Of a stretch of DNA of 64,000 nt, positions 60,375-64,000 are shown in pieces (position 1 is the first letter of the stretch; each line of letters begins with the position of its first letter). This DNA is from Photobacterium gaetbulicola Gung47 (lineage in GTDB: Bacteria > Pseudomonadota > Gammaproteobacteria > Enterobacterales > Vibrionaceae), in NCBI GenBank assembly GCA_000940995.1, contig CP005973.1, forward strand, positions 434,001 to 498,000, read 5' to 3'. The notes beneath the pieces were generated by a model, which searched no databases, was not told the DNA's origin, and was given only the letters and a program-made list of their open reading frames with translations. The position numbers were made by a program, and so were the translations under genes.

Positions 60375-60842
60375 TTAGAAATGAAAAAGTGAGACAAATG
60401 GTAATGGTGGAGAATGCTTGGGAGCCAGCAGGAATAGCCGTTGAGAAGTAGGGGTATACAGCGATAGATAATCGCCAAGGTAGCCGATAAATTGGAGTTG
60501 ACTGACAAGCTTGTAGTCCCCTTCTAGCTGCTGGGGATTGTTATCATACAGCTTGAAGACCGGACAGTGGGTATTGAAACGTGGATGCTCATCATCGTGG
60601 TGATGATCGCTTTGCTCAAGAGACTGTACAGACACCCAGCGTAAGCCGGAAGAAGTACAAACAAGGACTTTTTTGCCGGTCAACCAGACTTTTTCCTTAA
60701 CAAACAAACGAGGATTGAGAACGGCTACGGAAGAGAGCAGGGACGAGGTCAGGAGTGCAGTAACGGCCAGCAAGCATATCAACTTTCTGCTGTTTATGAA
60801 TGGCTTACATGGCGGGAAAGTGAACGGCATGAATATGTGCAC
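60375..60842 (-). CDS. Small membrane-anchored protein next to PCu(A)C, His-rich
   Basis: I cannot assign a family firmly; layout and place resemble DUF2946-type proteins found beside copper chaperones. The 155-residue product has one or two N-terminal hydrophobic segments (about residues 22-44). A periplasmic part follows with the cluster DHHHDDEH (about 79-86) and NTHCPVF, suitable for metal binding, and a hydrophobic C-terminus. It is 48 bases upstream of PCu(A)C, so the two are likely co-transcribed and linked to copper supply. Confidence 0.6.
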   Translation of the reverse strand: MHIFMPFTFPPCKPFINSRKLICLLAVTALLTSSLLSSVAVLNPRLFVKEKVWLTGKKVLVCTSSGLRWVSVQSLEQSDHHHDDEHPRFNTHCPVFKLYDNNPQQLEGDYKLVSQLQFIGYLGDYLSLYTPTSQRLFLLAPKHSPPLPFVSLFHF

Positions 60843-60956
60843 TGGCTAGACAATGATCGGATAGTAACAAGCAACTGCGAGGATGTAACTTTACTTGTTA
60901 ATGTTTTGTAGTGCTTTTGAGATCAGGCTAGCAACTTTGTGTCGGTCGGAGGTACG

Positions 60957-63665
60957 TTATGTATTTGATGTCGACTTTCCTCGAAGCCGCCTCATGATGG
61001 CTTTTTCGGCTTCCACAAGTACGAAGACACTTGAGGCGATGATGATGATCCTTGGCCAAGCCATAATCTCAATAGCACTAGTGCCGAAAAGTACCTGCAT
61101 GATTGGCAGGTAGGTAAAAGTAAGCTGAAACAAACATAAAAGCGTGATGGCCAGCAAGACATAGTAATTGCCCACAATGGCCTGGCGGCTGAAAATGGGC
61201 TCAAGGATATAGCGCGAATTAAACAGGTAGAAAATCTCGAACATAACGAGGGTGTTCACCGCGATGGTACGTGCTCGTTCAATGCTGGGGTTATGCCCCA
61301 GTTCCCACTGGAATAGTCCAAGTGTACCGATCATTATAATCACCGACACAAAACCTATCCGCCAAATCAGGTGGTTGTTCAAAAGAGGATGGTTCGTCGG
61401 ACGGGGCGGACGCTGCATGATCCCTTTTTCTTTCGGTTCAAAAGCAAGCGACAGCGCCAGTGTAACGGCCGTTATCATATTCACCCAAAGGATCTGGACT
61501 GGGGTGAGGGGTAACTGCTGGAAGCCCAGCAAGACGGCAGTAAGTATGATCAGGGCTTCTCCGCCATTGGTTGGCAATATAAACAGAATGGCTTTTTGCA
61601 AGTTGTCATACACCGCGCGTCCCTCTTCGACAGCTGCCGTGATGGTGGCGAAGTTGTCATCGGCCAATACCATCTCGGACGCTTCTTTCGCCGCTTCGGT
61701 ACCGTTTTGTCCCATTGCCGTACCAATATCGGAGCGCTTCAGGGCTGGGGCGTCATTAACGCCATCGCCTGTCATGGCCACGATGTGGTTATGCTGCTGC
61801 AACGTGTTGATGAGGCGCATTTTGTGCTCTGGGTTAACGCGGGCATAAATGTCAATGTGATCAGCAAGCTCAAACAGTGCTTCTTCACTGAGTTTGTCCA
61901 TCTGTTGGCCTGTCAGGGCTTCGTCGGTGTTGATAATGCCCAGTTGCAATGCGATAGCCCGCGCCGTCAGGGCGTGATCGCCGGTGATCATTTTTACTCG
62001 AATACCCGCTTCCTTGCATGCCTGCACGGCCTCGATGGCTTCTTCTCGTGGAGGGTCGATAAGGCCAAACAGGCCCAGCATAATGAATTGTTTGCCGATA
62101 TCACCAAAATGCAGTTCGACCTGATCATAATGCGTTGGGCTGTAAGCGATGGCCAACAGTCGTTGGCCGTCATGGGCTTGTTGTTCGATCATGCCTAACC
62201 AGTAGTCAGGTTGAATGTGGGTCGGCCCTGCATCGGTCATTTGCTGGTGGCACATTTCTATGATTTGCTCCGGTGCCCCTTTGAGGAAAATAAAGGCCTG
62301 TCCTTCATGGCTGTGGTGCAGCGTCGCCATAAACCGATGCTCTGATTCAAAGGGGATCAAGTCGGTGCGGGGATAATTGTGGTTTTCATTTTCAGCATCA
62401 AGGCCTAGCTTAGCGCCTGCCACAAGCAGTGCACCTTCCATAGGATCTCCATGGATCTGCCATTCCTGCCCTTTGTGACTCAGGGTTGAGTCATTACATA
62501 GCACCGAGGCACGGATTGCTTGGGTGATGGGCGAGTCCGGGGCGGGGACAATTTCCTGTCCATTGAGCATCAGAAAGCCATGTGGGTTATAACCGGTGCC
62601 GCTCAGAGTGTATTGGTTGTCTGCGGTGACTATGGTGCGGACGGTCATTTCATTGCGGGTGAGCGTACCGGTTTTGTCGGTGCAGATCACCGTGACCGAG
62701 CCCAGGGTTTCAACGGCTGGAAGTCGGCGGATCACGGCTTGGCGCCGGGCCATTCTCTCGACCCCGATCGCCAGTGTGATGGTCATGATGGCTGGCAGTC
62801 CTTCGGGGATCGCCGCGACGGCTAGGCTGACCGCAGCAAGAAACATGTTGGTGCTAGGGTAGTCACGGATCAAGACTCCAAAGGAAAAAGTGGCCGTTGC
62901 CAAGATCAGGATCAGTGCTGTTAGCCAGCGGCCGAAGCTAGCTACCTGCTTAAGCAAAGGGGTATCTGTCGGTGCCACTTTCGAGACCAGTTCACTGATT
63001 TGCCCTAATTCAGTATCAATGCCCGTTGCTACAACGATACCGGTGCCCAGGCCATGGGTGACCAGTGTGCCGGAGTAGGCCATGGAGCTGCGACTGGCTA
63101 GTTCGGTTTGGCATCCGACCGGATCACTTTGCTTATCAACGGCAACAGACTCGCCGGTCAAAATGGCCTCGGATACCTGCAACCCTTTAGCGCGGCATAG
63201 CCTTAAATCGGCCGGGATCCGATCGCCGGGCTGAAGTAGTACAATATCGCCAATAACCAGGTTTTCGACGGCAATGGTTTGTTGACGACCGCCTCGGATG
63301 ACCTCGGCATTGGGTGATAGCATGCTGCGGATGGCCTTCAGCGCCTCCTCTGCCCGACCTTCCTGTATGAAGCCAATAATGGCATTGATCAGCACGACCC
63401 CGGCAATGACGCCGGTATCGAGCCAATGGCCAAGAAGCCCGGTAATCACCATGACAACGAGCAAGACATAGATGAGTAGGTTGTTGAACTGGCTAATAAA
63501 GCGGGTGATAAATGAACGCTTTTGTGGGTCTGGTAACTTATTGGGGCCCTGATGGTGCAGACGCTGCTTGGCTTCTTCGGCGCTCAGGCCCTCCGGCTGA
63601 CTGTCCACAGCCGTGAAGGTTTGCTGTACAGAGCAATGGTGCCAAGGGGTAGGTGGCTCGTACAT
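60957..63665 (-). CDS. P2A-type (calcium/cation-transporting) P-type ATPase
   Basis: The 902-residue inner-membrane pump has the cation ATPase N-terminus (QPEGLSAEEAKQRL), actuator TGES (about residue 168), PEGLPA in M4 (about 287), the phosphorylation motif DKTGTLT (about 327), KGAPE in the nucleotide domain, and TGDGVND (about 630). About ten membrane segments are present. The M4 motif and M6 sequence WVNMITAVTLALSLAFEP put it with SERCA/PMR1-like Ca2+ pumps rather than heavy-metal ATPases, and no N-terminal CxxC domain is present. The ion, Ca2+ or Mn2+, is inferred. It is divergent from the formate/nitrite transporter gene. Confidence 0.92.
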   Translation of the reverse strand: MYEPPTPWHHCSVQQTFTAVDSQPEGLSAEEAKQRLHHQGPNKLPDPQKRSFITRFISQFNNLLIYVLLVVMVITGLLGHWLDTGVIAGVVLINAIIGFIQEGRAEEALKAIRSMLSPNAEVIRGGRQQTIAVENLVIGDIVLLQPGDRIPADLRLCRAKGLQVSEAILTGESVAVDKQSDPVGCQTELASRSSMAYSGTLVTHGLGTGIVVATGIDTELGQISELVSKVAPTDTPLLKQVASFGRWLTALILILATATFSFGVLIRDYPSTNMFLAAVSLAVAAIPEGLPAIMTITLAIGVERMARRQAVIRRLPAVETLGSVTVICTDKTGTLTRNEMTVRTIVTADNQYTLSGTGYNPHGFLMLNGQEIVPAPDSPITQAIRASVLCNDSTLSHKGQEWQIHGDPMEGALLVAGAKLGLDAENENHNYPRTDLIPFESEHRFMATLHHSHEGQAFIFLKGAPEQIIEMCHQQMTDAGPTHIQPDYWLGMIEQQAHDGQRLLAIAYSPTHYDQVELHFGDIGKQFIMLGLFGLIDPPREEAIEAVQACKEAGIRVKMITGDHALTARAIALQLGIINTDEALTGQQMDKLSEEALFELADHIDIYARVNPEHKMRLINTLQQHNHIVAMTGDGVNDAPALKRSDIGTAMGQNGTEAAKEASEMVLADDNFATITAAVEEGRAVYDNLQKAILFILPTNGGEALIILTAVLLGFQQLPLTPVQILWVNMITAVTLALSLAFEPKEKGIMQRPPRPTNHPLLNNHLIWRIGFVSVIIMIGTLGLFQWELGHNPSIERARTIAVNTLVMFEIFYLFNSRYILEPIFSRQAIVGNYYVLLAITLLCLFQLTFTYLPIMQVLFGTSAIEIMAWPRIIIIASSVFVLVEAEKAIMRRLRGKSTSNT

Positions 63666-63761
63666 GGCAACATATCCAGCGGCCTAAAATCGTCGTTTAT
63701 TGATTATTAGGCAAACTGGTCTAGGTTGTGTGTATGAATTATGGGAAAGGGAAACAAGCGA

Positions 63762-64000
63762 ATGGCAGATATTTTTGGATTTGATGCGTTCTCTCCCAAG
63801 CAGATAGCCGAGAAGGTTGACAGCATCGGGGTGGTAAAGGCTAGGCTGCCACTGCTCTCCATGGTGATGCTGGGCATATTGGCTGGCGCTTTTATTGGCC
63901 TAGGCGGTTTATATTTCACCTTGGTGAAATCTGATGCTGAACTGGGGTTTGCCATGCAGCAAGTACTCGGCGGCGTGACCTTTTCTCTGGGGCTGTTGCT
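63762..64000 (+). CDS. Formate/nitrite transporter family protein (3' end outside window)
   Basis: The visible N-terminus reads MADIFGFDAFSPKQIAEKVDS, then a first membrane segment (LLSMVMLGILAGAFIGLGG) and the start of a second (VLGGVTFSLGLLL). This matches the FocA/NirC channel family of the inner membrane. An in-frame ATG at 63741 is an alternative start; 63762 is preferred by similarity in length. The gene is cut by the window end, so formate versus nitrite cannot be decided. Confidence 0.85.
   Translation, partial: MADIFGFDAFSPKQIAEKVDSIGVVKARLPLLSMVMLGILAGAFIGLGGLYFTLVKSDAELGFAMQQVLGGVTFSLGLL

Noticed and set aside
63707..63955. 82-codon minus-strand frame at the window end
   Set aside because: It is antisense to the clear formate/nitrite transporter N-terminus.

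Overview
The window looks like chromosome from a member of the Vibrionaceae. Photobacterium or a close relative is my best guess, but the genus is an inference. The basis is vibrio-like forms of malEFG/malK, deaD, rnb and mrcB, an adenine riboswitch upstream of a deaminase gene as in Vibrio vulnificus, a norR-norVW locus and a VpsR-type regulator. Genes are dense, spacing is short and most units end in clear rho-independent terminators. I see no rRNA, tRNA, CRISPR array or complete insertion sequence.

Layout. 1-8.9 kb is a maltodextrin locus: the end of a glycogen-debranching-type glucosidase, a small acidic protein, an esterase, malK, and divergent malEFG. The malK-malE gap carries MalT-box-like sites and a CRP-like site. 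9-25 kb is mainly housekeeping: DUF1415, rnb, deaD, a phosphohexomutase, mrcB, a Nudix hydrolase, the cysteine desulfidase-like cyuA/yhaM and a Rof-like Rho inhibitor. A structured small-RNA candidate lies at about 9.6-9.8 kb. At 22.8-24.7 kb two tandem paralogues encode exported proteins that resemble the RelA/SpoT nucleotidyltransferase fold.

26.3-32.5 kb is the most interesting accessory block. It has a FapF-like outer-membrane barrel divergent from two paralogous exported proteins with amyloid-like C-termini, two small exported proteins with an RGG motif, a C39 (FapD-like) peptidase and a VpsR-type regulator. I read this as a divergent functional-amyloid (Fap-like) secretion system. A chemoreceptor gene follows.

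34.6-39.3 kb is nitric oxide detoxification: norR divergent from norV-norW and a YeaR-like DUF1971 gene, with three NorR sites and a sigma-54 promoter. 39.4-46.2 kb holds adenine deaminase with its riboswitch, a periplasmic cupin, a permease/thioredoxin pair, a lone P-loop NTPase, a secreted unknown protein, and a metallo-beta-lactamase-fold/ECF sigma pair. 46.4-53.2 kb is an RND tripartite efflux operon with a LysR regulator.

53.5-58.4 kb is a compact pectin-oligomer module: KdgM porin, PL9 lyase and sodium symporter. 58.5-64 kb has a Ca2+/Na+ exchanger, a PCu(A)C copper chaperone with a small membrane partner, a P2A-type cation ATPase and the start of a formate/nitrite transporter. All coordinates and family calls come from reading the sequence; no database search was run.
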